Positions 26,735 to 34,220 of a stretch of DNA of 64,000 nt are shown piece by piece. Under the pieces are notes generated by a model. It did no database searches. It had not been told where the DNA came from and saw only the letters and a list, made by a program, of their open reading frames with translations. A program made the translations under genes and the position numbers. The stretch is from the NCBI GenBank assembly GCA_017464305.1, contig JAFUDS010000020.1, forward strand, positions 1 to 64,000, read 5' to 3'. Positions within the stretch are counted from its first letter, which is position 1. Each line of letters starts with the position of its first letter. The DNA is from Clostridia bacterium. GTDB lineage: Bacteria > Bacillota > Clostridia > Christensenellales > Aristaeellaceae.

Positions 26735-26763
26735 AGTGTAACACGAATTGATCCATTCGTCAA
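26735..26763 (-). promoter_or_regulatory. promoter of the Abi leader RNA
   Basis: Minus strand: -35 TTGACG (26763-26758), 17-base spacer, -10 TACACT (26740-26735). The expected start is at or just before the first hairpin. Confidence 0.75.
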
Positions 26764-26826
26764 TCGTCTACACGCCCTTCATAAAATATTTTCCCTTGCT
26801 ATATCGTTTGTTCGGAGGTGAACATT

Positions 26827-27279
26827 ATGGCTGAAGCGTTCATCGTAGGGCTTTCCAAAATGGACGAAGAGGGCGTTAGCGCCATCAAAACCCTGGATGA
26901 TATCGGCATTGCTGAAATCCGCCTGCGTGATACTCTGCTCCGTGCCACCAACGATACGGAGCTTTTCAATGAAGCAGGCTGGGACACGACAGCGGAAACG
27001 CTGGCGACCAACCTGGAGACTGCAATTAACAACGCTTTCATCATTCACAGCCCCTCTGAGCGTATGAAGCCTGAAGGTGAGTTCATTGCGGCTGGCGTTG
27101 GCGCGGGTATGGCAGAGTTCGACTTCAGCACGGACGCAGCTACCCTGGCGGCAAATATTGAAACAGCAATTCAGCTGGCCCTGGGCAATGACGTTCTTTC
27201 CCCCGCAGGCACTTCTGCCATGGATGGCCTGGCTGCATCCATAACTTCCTATGAAAGAGTGCTTCTGTATGAACGATAA
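26827..27279 (+). CDS. phage tail tape-measure C-terminal remnant
   Basis: 150 residues from an ATG after GGAGGTG. The segments NNAFIIHSPSERMKPEGEF and IAAGVGAGMAEFD carry the SPS...G..I..G...G(M/I) signature seen near the C-terminus of phage tape-measure proteins, which are normally over 600 residues. The Ala/Thr-rich repeated TAETLATNLETAIN and AATLAANIETAIQ also fit. A real tape-measure role is excluded by size; it is a relic or a recruited fragment. Confidence 0.5.
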   Translation: MAEAFIVGLSKMDEEGVSAIKTLDDIGIAEIRLRDTLLRATNDTELFNEAGWDTTAETLATNLETAINNAFIIHSPSERMKPEGEFIAAGVGAGMAEFDFSTDAATLAANIETAIQLALGNDVLSPAGTSAMDGLAASITSYERVLLYER

Positions 27280-27571
27280 AATCATGGAGTATGTATCCGG
27301 TAAAGAGAGGCCTGACTTCTTCAGAGACCCAGAGGATACCCTTCTAAGGATCCATAGCGAGATAGAAAAATCGATCTTGGAAGCAACCGAAACAATAACG
27401 ATTGAACTGGATATGGATCTTGCCATCAGAGCGGAGAAGTTTTTTAGAGGCTTTGGCTGGGCCCTGGAGGAAGCAGCGGTACTTTTCTTATACTGGTGTA
27501 TCAGCGATCCTGAACGAACGAAACAGTGGGCAAAGAACTCACAGTCAGAAAGTATTGATCAAGCTGGATGA
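27269..27571 (+). CDS. small protein with RelB/DinJ-like C-terminal pattern
   Basis: 100 residues from MNDKIMEY; the start overlaps the end of the upstream frame by 11 bases, which suggests coupling. The part LAIRAEKFFRGFGWALEEAAVLFLYW resembles the ribbon-helix-helix region of RelB/DinJ antitoxins (cited here as AEKFFRGFGWALEEA). No RelE-like toxin follows. The function is unknown; the antitoxin idea is weak. Confidence 0.4.
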   Translation: MNDKIMEYVSGKERPDFFRDPEDTLLRIHSEIEKSILEATETITIELDMDLAIRAEKFFRGFGWALEEAAVLFLYWCISDPERTKQWAKNSQSESIDQAG

Positions 27572-27672
27572 AAGGTGAAAATTATACTACAGGTTTCTTT
27601 ACAAGCGTTCCCAAATGCTGTATTATGGCAGCGAATCGAGGGCATGACCCAACGCGAAAGGAGGAATTCGGA

Positions 27673-27813
27673 ATGATCCGTTACACCACGTCTTCAGCCA
27701 TGCATCACGGTTATCTCGAATCCCTGCTGTGCAGTTTTGAACAAAAACTGTGCGTTGCTTTGCATTGCCCTGAAAAGATGCGTGGAAGAGACCTAAAACA
27801 TCGCGAGGAATGA
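27673..27813 (+). CDS. 46-residue hypothetical protein
   Basis: Begins MIRYTTSSAMHHGYLESLL directly after AAAGGAGGAATTC, a strong ribosome binding site that supports real translation. Contains two Cys and a basic C-terminus. Not recognised. Confidence 0.45.
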   Translation: MIRYTTSSAMHHGYLESLLCSFEQKLCVALHCPEKMRGRDLKHREE

Positions 27814-27899
27814 TCCTCGGGAGATGATTTTCTGGCCGCTTGCCAATCAGGGCAGGCGGTCTTCTTTGCTATATACCGAAAAGAAAGGACTGATTTCAT

Positions 27900-28154
27900 A
27901 TGGGAATCTTCCCAGCAATCGATATGATTGCAACTGGAAATAACATTGCCCGCTTGCGTCAGCGGAACGGAATGACAGTCCAGGATCTGCAGAATGTCTT
28001 TGGGTTCTCTACCCCGCAGGCGATCTACAAGTGGCAGCGTGGATCCGCGATGCCAACCTTGGACAATCTTGTCGTATTGGCTGCTGTTTTCGGCACTACC
28101 CTGGATGCGATCATCGTCCGTACGGGGGATGCTGCCGGGCAACTCAGCGCTTAA
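27900..28154 (+). CDS. XRE-family helix-turn-helix regulator
   Basis: 84 residues. GNNIARLRQRNGMTVQDLQ, FSTPQAIYKWQRG and LDNLVVLAAVFGTTLD give a complete XRE HTH. It ends 24 bases before the tRNA cluster, so it could regulate nearby phage-like genes. GAAAGG precedes the ATG. Confidence 0.8.
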   Translation: MGIFPAIDMIATGNNIARLRQRNGMTVQDLQNVFGFSTPQAIYKWQRGSAMPTLDNLVVLAAVFGTTLDAIIVRTGDAAGQLSA

Positions 28155-28177
28155 TGCAGCCCCTGGGGCTGCAACTT

Positions 28178-28250
28178 GATCCCTTCGTCTAACCGGTCAG
28201 GACATCGCCCTTTCAAGGCGACAATGCGGGTTCGATTCCCGCAGGGATTG
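28178..28250 (+). tRNA. tRNA-Glu(TTC)
   Basis: Acceptor GATCCCT/AGGGATT (G1-U72), anticodon stem TCGCC/GGCGA with loop CTTTCAA, T arm GCGGG/CCCGC. First of seven tRNA genes; CCA not encoded. Confidence 0.88.
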
Positions 28251-28253
28251 CTT

Positions 28254-28324
28254 ATCGGGATGGTGTAATGGCAACATGGTCCGCTTTGACCCGACAGATA
28301 AAGGTTCGATCCCTTTTCCCGACG
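28254..28324 (+). tRNA. tRNA-Gln(TTG), imperfect
   Basis: Loop CTTTGAC gives anticodon TTG; T arm AAAGG/CCTTT; acceptor pairs 2-7 intact. Two flaws: A1-C72 and a C30-C40 mismatch in the anticodon stem. Probably functional or recently decayed. Confidence 0.72.
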
Positions 28325-28328
28325 CTGT

Positions 28329-28403
28329 GACTCCGTGGTCGAGAGATCAGGCAGCAGACTGCAAATCTGTAACACGCCCGTTCGAATCGGGCCGGAGTCT
28401 CCA
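28329..28403 (+). tRNA. tRNA-Cys(GCA)
   Basis: Acceptor GACTCCG/CGGAGTC perfect, loop CTGCAAA gives GCA, U73 present as expected for Cys, CCA encoded (28401-28403). Confidence 0.92.
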
Positions 28404-28406
28404 GAT

Positions 28407-28493
28407 GGAGTGATAGTCTAATGGTAAGGCACCTCCCCGCTAAGGAAGCGGCGTTATTGATAGCGCTTGAGCGTTCGAATCGCTCTCACTCCG
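28407..28493 (+). tRNA. tRNA-Ser(GCT)
   Basis: Acceptor GGAGTGA/TCACTCC perfect, G73, long variable arm typical of Ser, T arm GAGCG/CGCTC. The anticodon loop reads CCGCTAA, so position 33 is C instead of the near-universal U, and the stem has one C-A mismatch. Confidence 0.8.
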
Positions 28494-28499
28494 CTCTAT

Positions 28500-28582
28500 G
28501 CGCAGGTGATGGAATGGAAGACATGCCAGACTCAGACTCTGGTACCTGCAAAGGTGTGCGGGTTCAACTCCCGCCCTGTGCA
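28500..28582 (+). tRNA. tRNA-Leu(CAG)
   Basis: Acceptor GCGCAGG/CCTGTGC, loop CTCAGAC gives CAG, stem CCAGA/TCTGG, long variable arm ACCTGCAAAGGTG, A73. Confidence 0.92.
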
Positions 28583-28585
28583 CAT

Positions 28586-28658
28586 GCGCCTTTAGCTCAG
28601 ATGGAAGAGCACCTGACTTTTAATCAGGGTGGCATGGGTTCGATTCCCTTAAGGCGCA
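28586..28658 (+). tRNA. tRNA-Lys(TTT)
   Basis: Acceptor GCGCCTT/AAGGCGC perfect, stem CCTGA/TCAGG, loop CTTTTAA gives TTT, A73. One mismatch in the T stem. Confidence 0.9.
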
Positions 28659-28662
28659 CTAT

Positions 28663-28739
28663 GTTGGAAGTAGCTCAATTGGCAGAGCACCGGATTGTGG
28701 CTCCGGCGGTTGGCAGTTCAAATCTGCTCTTCCAACCCA
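28663..28739 (+). tRNA. tRNA-His(GTG)
   Basis: Acceptor TTGGAAG/CTTCCAA perfect with the extra G-1 (28663) opposite C73 that defines tRNA-His; loop TTGTGGC gives GTG; CCA encoded. Confidence 0.93.
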
Positions 28740-28743
28740 CCTC

Positions 28744-28772
28744 GGATGATCTAAAAACGCATCATCCATTTT
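28744..28772 (+). terminator. terminator after the tRNA cluster
   Basis: GGATGAT (28744-28750) pairs with ATCATCC (28761-28767), followed by ATTTTGG; a short T-run. Confidence 0.55.
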
Positions 28773-28799
28773 GGTATACTTTAAGTGTGGGCTGGAAAG

Positions 28800-29048
28800 T
28801 TACTCCTGCCTTTTCAGTCCGCACTCATCCCCAAAGACCAAATCCAGGGGGTCAATCGCCAGCGCAATGCATATGGATAACCCCAGCTGCATGCTTGCCA
28901 GACGGATATCTCTTTCTCCGGATTCCAGGCATTGATACTGGCGGGTGTGTATTCCCAGCATTGTCCCCAGCTGCTGTTGGGATAACCCCAAGGATAAACG
29001 TGCACTGCGAAGGAGCTCTGTCTGACGCGGGAAGTTGCTTTTCACCAT
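28800..29048 (-). CDS. XRE-family helix-turn-helix regulator
   Basis: 82 residues. RSARLSLGLSQQQLGTMLG, HTRQYQCLESGERD and a C-terminal LSICIALAIDPLDLVFG give a classic XRE fold. It is divergent from the metallophosphoesterase/RNA ligase operon and converges on the tRNA cluster, so it is the likely regulator of the cassette. Confidence 0.82.
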   Translation of the reverse strand: MVKSNFPRQTELLRSARLSLGLSQQQLGTMLGIHTRQYQCLESGERDIRLASMQLGLSICIALAIDPLDLVFGDECGLKRQE

Positions 29049-29200
29049 CTATGGATGCTCTCCTTTCTGCCTTCTCTTACAGGCATCGGAGATACAGCCA
29101 TAGAGTCACGCTGAAAGCAAGAGAAACGCTGCTTTGTTATCTGTTTGTTCAGAGAAACGTAAAAAGCAGAAAAAATTTTCAAAATACGACCGAACGGAAG

Positions 29201-29255
29201 TTGCGGGGTATTTTGGATATGAGTAAAATAGGCTGTGCCCGTTGTTTTTCAACGG
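29201..29255 (+). promoter_or_regulatory. promoter and 5' hairpin of the RNA-ligase operon
   Basis: -35 TTGCGG (29201-29206), 17-base spacer, -10 TAAAAT (29224-29229). At the predicted RNA start a hairpin CCGTTG-TTTTT-CAACGG (29239-29255) follows, then the palindrome GTTCGAAC near 29264, a possible operator for the divergent HTH protein. Confidence 0.6.
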
Positions 29256-29294
29256 ATTGAATGTTCGAACGTTCTGAAAGTGAGGTGAGACGGA

Positions 29295-30023
29295 ATGTAC
29301 TACATCACGGGCGATACTCATGGGGATTTTTCCCGGATCGAGACCTTTTGCCGGAAGATGAAACCCACCCGGAATGATGTCATGATCATCCTGGGCGATG
29401 CTGGGTTCAACTACTATGGCGGCAGGCGTGATCAGCTGGCAAAGAAGCAGATGGCGCAGATGCCAATCACGATCTTTTCCATCCATGGAAACCATGAGAT
29501 GCGGCCTGCAACGATCCCATCCTACCATATTGGCGGATGGAATGGCGGGAAGATCTATGTCGAGGACGAATATCCCAATCTACTGTTTGGCATTGATGGT
29601 GAGGTTTACAACATGGGAGGCCTGCAGACGATCGTCATGGGCGGCGCGTACAGTGTAGATAAGTACTACCGTCTCGCCATGGGCTGGAACTGGTTTTCTG
29701 ACGAGCAACCAAGCCCGGAAATCAAGGAAAATGTGAAGAAGGCCCTGGAGAAGCGAAATTGGAATGTGGATATCGTTCTATCCCATACCACCCCGCTAAA
29801 GTATGAACCAGTGGAAGTCTTCATGCCAGAAGTCGACCAGAGCAAGGTGGATAAATCCACAGAGACCTGGCTCGACAGTATTGAAAACAAGCTGACGTAT
29901 CAGCACTGGTATGCCGGACATTACCATACGGAAAAGGACATTGATCGCCTTACGCTGTTGTTTCAGTCCATCCGCGAATTCACGCATAACCATTTCCCCG
30001 ATCAAAGGAGTGAAAAAGAATGA
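29295..30023 (+). CDS. calcineurin-like metallophosphoesterase 1
   Basis: 242 residues. Full metal-site set: GDTHGD near residue 6, GDAG near 34, GNHE near 65, LSHT near 162 and GHYH near 203. Binuclear phosphoesterases of this fold include the 2',3'-phosphatase module of bacterial Pnkp RNA-repair enzymes. Its stop overlaps the start of the RNA ligase gene by 4 bases (ATGA), so the two are coupled. End-healing of RNA is inferred from this coupling; substrate specificity cannot be read. Confidence 0.85.
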   Translation: MYYITGDTHGDFSRIETFCRKMKPTRNDVMIILGDAGFNYYGGRRDQLAKKQMAQMPITIFSIHGNHEMRPATIPSYHIGGWNGGKIYVEDEYPNLLFGIDGEVYNMGGLQTIVMGGAYSVDKYYRLAMGWNWFSDEQPSPEIKENVKKALEKRNWNVDIVLSHTTPLKYEPVEVFMPEVDQSKVDKSTETWLDSIENKLTYQHWYAGHYHTEKDIDRLTLLFQSIREFTHNHFPDQRSEKE

Positions 30024-31066
30024 GTCGAAAACTTGTAAGCATCCAGAAAGTCTGGAATGTCGAGCCCATTGAAGGGGCAGATAGAATAGAACTGGCGCAT
30101 GTGCTTGGCTGGCAGTGCGTCGTAAACAAAGGGCAGTTTCAACCCATGGATCTGGCGGTCTATTTTCAGATTGATAGCTACCTGCCAATCCGGCCTGAAT
30201 TCGAATTCCTGAGGAAATCCTGCTACAAGAAAACTGATGTAATGGGTGAAGGCTTTAAGCTGCGGACCATGACCTTCAAGGGACAGATTTCGCAGGGCCT
30301 ACTTCTGCCCATCAGTCAATTCCCTGAAATCCCTGCTGATGCGCAAATCGGTGATGATGTAACGGAACTTCTCGGGGTCCGTAAATGGGAAATCGAAGAG
30401 AGAGCCACCACTGGCGGGAACGTGATCGGCACCCTGCCATACGATATTCCGCATACGGATGAAACACGGGTACAGGAGAATCCTGAACTAATCCAGGCCT
30501 TTGCCGGATTGGAATACTACATCAGCACGAAAATGGATGGATCCTCACATTCCATTGGGATCGATGAAGAAGGTTTCCATGTAACTGGGCATAATTACGA
30601 ATATAAGAACGATGGATCCAGTTCCTTCTACAACCTGGTAAATGAAAGAGGCTACCAGGAGAAGGTGGAATCCTTCGTGGAGGAAAATAGGCTCAACACC
30701 CTGACTATTCAGGGAGAGTTCTGTGCGCCAGGGATCCAGAGAAATCGGCTGCGGCTAATCAAACCAGAATGGTATGTGTTTACCATCCGTGAAAATGGTA
30801 AACGAGTAGGTCTGAAGCGGATGCTGGAAATCAGCGAGGCACTGAGCATGACAACTGTTCCCATCGAGGAAGTGAATGTTGATCTGCCATCCAAGTACCC
30901 GACTGTGGAAGCCCTGCTGGAACGAGCTGATGGTGATTATCCCAATGGCGGGAAGAAGGAAGGAATCGTAATCAGACCAACAGAACCGGTTTTCTGCCCA
31001 CTGATCAGCGCATCGCTTTCCATGAAAGTGGTCAGCAATAAATATCTGCTCAAGAACGAAGGATAA
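30020..31066 (+). CDS. ATP-dependent RNA ligase, DRB0094/Rnl5 type
   Basis: 348 residues. N-terminal OB-like domain with RKLVSIQKVW, GADRIELAHVLGWQCVV and FQIDSYLP, then the nucleotidyltransferase domain: motif I KMDGSS with the nucleophile Lys171, motif III LTIQGEFCAPGIQ, motif IV KEGIVIRP, motif V SMKVVSNKYL. Architecture, length and Lys position match the Deinococcus DraRnl family, which seals 3'-OH/5'-phosphate nicks in RNA strands. It is flanked by two phosphoesterases and follows seven tRNA genes, a setting typical of phage tRNA repair. No polynucleotide kinase was found, so 5'-OH ends would need another enzyme. Confidence 0.9.
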   Translation: MSRKLVSIQKVWNVEPIEGADRIELAHVLGWQCVVNKGQFQPMDLAVYFQIDSYLPIRPEFEFLRKSCYKKTDVMGEGFKLRTMTFKGQISQGLLLPISQFPEIPADAQIGDDVTELLGVRKWEIEERATTGGNVIGTLPYDIPHTDETRVQENPELIQAFAGLEYYISTKMDGSSHSIGIDEEGFHVTGHNYEYKNDGSSSFYNLVNERGYQEKVESFVEENRLNTLTIQGEFCAPGIQRNRLRLIKPEWYVFTIRENGKRVGLKRMLEISEALSMTTVPIEEVNVDLPSKYPTVEALLERADGDYPNGGKKEGIVIRPTEPVFCPLISASLSMKVVSNKYLLKNEG

Positions 31067-31097
31067 GCGATAATCCCACAGGAAGGGGGGATTCAAA

Positions 31098-31718
31098 TTG
31101 ATCTATTATACTGCAGACCTGCACCTGGGGCATGCGAATGTGATCCGCCACTGCGATCGTCCTTTCGCCAGCGCAGACGAAATGGATGCTGTGCTCGTTA
31201 AGAACTGGAATGCAAAGGTGCATAAGAACGATACGGTTTACATTGTGGGAGACTTTCTCTTCCGAGCCCGGAAGCCTGCGGAGGACTATTTGGCAGAACT
31301 GAAGGGAAGAAAGCACCTGATCATAGGCAACCACGATAAATACTGGATGAAGAACGTGGATCTTGCGAAATGGTTTGAAAGCGTATCCCCGATGCTGCTT
31401 GTCAATGACAGCGGGCATTCCGCGACACTGTGCCATTACCCGATGATGTCCTGGCCAGGCATGAGCAGAAACGGATACATGATTTATGGCCATATCCATA
31501 ACAACACCAACGCGGATTACTGGCCACTGATTGCATCCCGGGATCTGATGCTTAATGCAGGTGTAGATATCAATGGGTTTGCCCCAGTGACATTGGAGGA
31601 AATGATTCAGAACAACCAAGTTTTCAAAGAGAAAAGCAATCAAACGACCATGAAGGAGGACAAAGACCATGAAAATGACATCTGCCGTAGCGGCGAAGGA
31701 ACTGAAGAAGCTGAATGA
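31098..31718 (+). CDS. calcineurin-like metallophosphoesterase 2
   Basis: 206 residues from a TTG start after AGGAAGGGGGG. Metal-site motifs: ADLHLGH, VGDFLF, GNHD, CHYPMMSW and YGHIHNN. It is a shorter, distinct subfamily from the first phosphoesterase. Its 3' end overlaps the next gene by 50 bases. It could act as a phosphatase or cyclic phosphodiesterase on RNA ends, by operon context only. Confidence 0.83.
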   Translation: MIYYTADLHLGHANVIRHCDRPFASADEMDAVLVKNWNAKVHKNDTVYIVGDFLFRARKPAEDYLAELKGRKHLIIGNHDKYWMKNVDLAKWFESVSPMLLVNDSGHSATLCHYPMMSWPGMSRNGYMIYGHIHNNTNADYWPLIASRDLMLNAGVDINGFAPVTLEEMIQNNQVFKEKSNQTTMKEDKDHENDICRSGEGTEEAE

Positions 31719-32169
31719 CCAGCATGATGCGTTGACCTCCATGGAGCGGAAATCTTCTGAGTTCGTCGCTGCCATTCAGGAGGATATTGAAACGGTACGT
31801 CCGGCGTATGATTATACCGCTGTACAGAAGGAACTTGCGGAGACGGAGCAGAAGATCCGCAAGCTGAAGCATGCGATCAACACGTTCAATCTGAATCAGG
31901 TTGTTCCTGGTTTCGATATGACGATCGATCAGATGCTGGTATACATTCCCCAGTTGTCTGCCCAGAAACGCAAGCTCGAGCACATGAAGGACAAACTGCC
32001 CCGGGAAAGGATTAGAAGCGGCTTCAGCAATTCCAACATAATCGAATACACCTATGTAAACTACGATGTGCAGGCTGCTTCCAAGGATTATGAAACCGTA
32101 GCAGATGAACTGGCCAAAGCCCAGAATGCTTTGGATCTGGTCAACAGCACCGTCGAATTCGAAGTATGA
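31669..32169 (+). CDS. coiled-coil protein of unknown function
   Basis: 166 residues; start after AAGGAGGACAAAG inside the preceding gene. Heptad-like charged segments (VQKELAETEQKIRKLKHAI) precede a conserved-looking middle INTFNLNQVVPGFDM, QLSAQKRKLEHM. The pattern vaguely resembles the DIP1984/septicolysin family of small helical proteins. A structural or adaptor role in the cassette is possible; no catalytic motif. Confidence 0.6.
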   Translation: MKMTSAVAAKELKKLNDQHDALTSMERKSSEFVAAIQEDIETVRPAYDYTAVQKELAETEQKIRKLKHAINTFNLNQVVPGFDMTIDQMLVYIPQLSAQKRKLEHMKDKLPRERIRSGFSNSNIIEYTYVNYDVQAASKDYETVADELAKAQNALDLVNSTVEFEV

Positions 32170-32557
32170 TCATTTTCCGAAATCAGGCAGAAAATGTTTT
32201 CAACAGCATTCGAAGCGCTGAGGTTCAAGGTCAAAGGTTATCCGTTATTTAATTGTTATCCGTTATTCTTAATGTTCAACGTCAACCTTCACTTTTACGA
32301 AAGTGGTTTTGACCTGCCTGGTTTGAAAACCTGGTACCCGATGATCAGAACAAATGCAGGTTCTGGCTTCTCCCTAAAGCCAGCAAAATGCGTTCAACGT
32401 CCATGTTATCGTTATCGGTTATTATCTGTTGCGGTAGATGTTCAACGTATGGCGGGGGCTAAGGCTCCACCTAATATCACTGACAGAAGGTACCTGGAGC
32501 AGCGGAGGTTCGGTTTCATGCTGCTCCTTTTCCTATATCAATCGGGAGGATTATATC
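32170..32557 (+). other. 388-base gap with tandem small hairpins and repeats
   Basis: Between the coiled-coil gene and the macrodomain gene. Three short hairpins follow each other: ACTTTtacgAAAGT (near 32291), CCTGGTTT/AAACCTGG (near 32319) and TGGCTT/AAAGCCA (near 32366). GTTCAACGT occurs three times (32275, 32393, 32439), and GTTATC/GTTATT units are frequent. No protein gene was recognised. It may encode a small RNA or regulate the macrodomain gene. Confidence 0.4.
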
Positions 32558-33406
32558 ATGCGTGACAGGAAGCAAGAATTGATTGAGGTCTTTCAGGATA
32601 CTCAGAAGTTCTACACAGAAAACGAGCAGCTTGCCGCTGCGGTCATGGCCAGCAAGAAAGGAACTCAGCTATACGAAGCGGATGATTTTCCGTCACTGCC
32701 TGAAAAAAGAAAGACCCCTGTACAAATCAGGGTATCAAAAGACACCAGTTTCATGGCTGCCAATCAGCGCTATTTCTATCACGGACGAGAACACATCGCC
32801 GTGCTGAACTTTGCATCGGCAGTCAACCCCGGTGGTGGAGTAAAGAGAGGGAGCAGCGCGCAGGAAGAAAGCCTGTGCCGCTGCTCTACACTTTTCCCCA
32901 CGCTGAATCAGCAATTTCTCTGGGACAGGTACTACAACGTAAATCGAGCAGCTCAGGATCCGCTTCATACGGATGCTTGTATCTGGTCCCCTGGAATTGT
33001 GATCTGCAAGCTGGACACGAGCATTCCCATCCGCATCTCAGCACCCGAGGGTTGGGCCACTGTGGACGTTATCAGCTGCGCAGCCCCGAATCTGCGGGAG
33101 AAAACCTGGAACCTCAACAACCCGGAGGACGCTACGTCTGTAAAACTGACCAGCGAAGAACAGTACACCCTCCATCTGAAGCGGGCAAAGCATATCCTGC
33201 ACATCGCTGCCTCCAAGCGGGTCGCGGTTCTAATCCTTGGCGCGTTCGGCTGCGGTGCCTTTGCCAATGATCCCTGGGCAGTAGCCAGGGCGTACAAGGA
33301 TTCTCTGGATGAATACGGACAGTACTTCAAATACATCGAATTCGCTGTATATTGCCGGGACTACGAAACAGAGAATTATGATGCATTCCGGAAAACTTTT
33401 TCTTAA
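32558..33406 (+). CDS. TIGR02452-type macrodomain, bacterial PARG-like
   Basis: 282 residues; ATG after GGGAGGA. NFASAVNPGGG-VKRGSSA-QEE matches the bacterial poly(ADP-ribose) glycohydrolase signature GGG-x6-8-QEE at residues 92-104. Later segments HIAASKRVAVLILGAFGCGAF and VARAYKDSL complete the macrodomain. Such proteins remove ADP-ribose from proteins or nucleic acids, or process ADP-ribose phosphates. Next to an RNA ligase, reversal of ADP-ribosylated RNA or of a toxin modification is an attractive but unproven idea. Probably the last gene of the cassette, before a new promoter at 33430. Confidence 0.87.
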   Translation: MRDRKQELIEVFQDTQKFYTENEQLAAAVMASKKGTQLYEADDFPSLPEKRKTPVQIRVSKDTSFMAANQRYFYHGREHIAVLNFASAVNPGGGVKRGSSAQEESLCRCSTLFPTLNQQFLWDRYYNVNRAAQDPLHTDACIWSPGIVICKLDTSIPIRISAPEGWATVDVISCAAPNLREKTWNLNNPEDATSVKLTSEEQYTLHLKRAKHILHIAASKRVAVLILGAFGCGAFANDPWAVARAYKDSLDEYGQYFKYIEFAVYCRDYETENYDAFRKTFS

Positions 33407-33429
33407 ATAGCCATTCTCTGAATTTGAAC

Positions 33430-33470
33430 TTGCATTTCGTCCGAAATATGGTATAATTTTTCGGACGAAA
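33430..33470 (+). promoter_or_regulatory. promoter with palindromic operator for abiEi-1
   Basis: -35 TTGCAT (33430-33435), -10 TATAAT (33452-33457). TTTCGTCCGAAA (33435-33446) and TTTCGGACGAAA (33459-33470) form a perfect 12-base inverted repeat straddling the -10, as expected for AbiEi autorepression. Confidence 0.8.
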
Positions 33471-33486
33471 GAAGGTGAAACGAGCA

Positions 33487-34110
33487 ATGTCCCGACCTGG
33501 TTATTCCAAAGAACTGGAACAAAGAATCAATACATTAAACAAAGGCGAAGCATTCAGTGCGTACGATTTCTTGGATATCGGGCCTGCTGGAGCTATCAAC
33601 AGAGCACTGTCAAGGTTTGCCGATGAAGGTGCCATTCGCAGGATTATCCAAGGAGTCTATGATCAGCCAGAGTTTAGCAATTTTCTTCAAGAATATACCG
33701 CTCCGCAGATGGATCAGGTTGCTCATGCCCTGGCGCGAAGGTTCAAATGGACAATTGCACCGTCTGAAGATACTGCGTTAAATATCCTTCATCTTTCAAC
33801 CCAGGTTCCAGCCGCCTGGGTCTATGTTAGTGATGGTCCATACCGAAGTTACCGTTACAATAATACTGAAATAAATTTTAAGCATAAGACCACCCGTGAA
33901 ATAAAGAACCTTAGCGATAAGACGCTTCTGATGATTCAGGCCTTGAGAGGGCTGGGAAAGGACCATGTCACGGAAGAATCCGTCAAAATCATGAGAAGGT
34001 TTTTCTCCAAGGATGACCGGGAGATCATCATGAAGGAGATGCAGTCCGCACCAACGTGGATGTATTCAGCGGCAGCAAAAGTATTCACAAAGGATGGTGA
34101 TGACCAATGA
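33487..34110 (+). CDS. AbiEi-type antitoxin/regulator 1
   Basis: 207 residues; ATG after GAAGGTG. N-terminal winged-helix region (NKGEAFSAYDFLDI, AINRALSRFADEGAIRRI), then GVYDQPEF, as in DUF6088/AbiEi antitoxins of type IV AbiE systems. Its stop overlaps the next start (ATGA). The toxin that should follow is cut short, so this antitoxin now stands without a functional partner. Confidence 0.85.
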   Translation: MSRPGYSKELEQRINTLNKGEAFSAYDFLDIGPAGAINRALSRFADEGAIRRIIQGVYDQPEFSNFLQEYTAPQMDQVAHALARRFKWTIAPSEDTALNILHLSTQVPAAWVYVSDGPYRSYRYNNTEINFKHKTTREIKNLSDKTLLMIQALRGLGKDHVTEESVKIMRRFFSKDDREIIMKEMQSAPTWMYSAAAKVFTKDGDDQ

Positions 34111-34220
34111 TTCGGGTAGCTAACCTGAATGATGCAGATCGAAGAGCACTGTTTGTAAACACCGCAGAGAAGAAGAACCTTCATCCAGCAGTCATTGAGA
34201 AGGATTTCTGGATTTGTTAG
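34107..34220 (+). pseudogene. AbiEii nucleotidyltransferase toxin, truncated at residue 37
   Basis: Reads MIRVANLNDADRRALF... and ends HPAVIEKDFWIC then TAG. IEKDFW is the conserved N-terminal motif of AbiEii toxins, which normally continue to about 250-300 residues with the GGT...R.S.D nucleotidyltransferase site. Nothing of that follows, so the 3' part has been deleted. Confidence 0.8.

Noticed and set aside
28421..29260. 279-residue frame across the tRNA genes
   Set aside because: It runs through four clear tRNA genes and an opposite-strand HTH gene, with no ribosome binding site.
30755..31775. Antisense frames opposite the RNA ligase and second phosphoesterase
   Set aside because: They have no starts with ribosome binding sites, and the plus-strand genes carry complete catalytic motifs.
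32170..32557. CRISPR array
   Set aside because: GTTCAACGT repeats are short, irregular and few; no cas genes are in the window.
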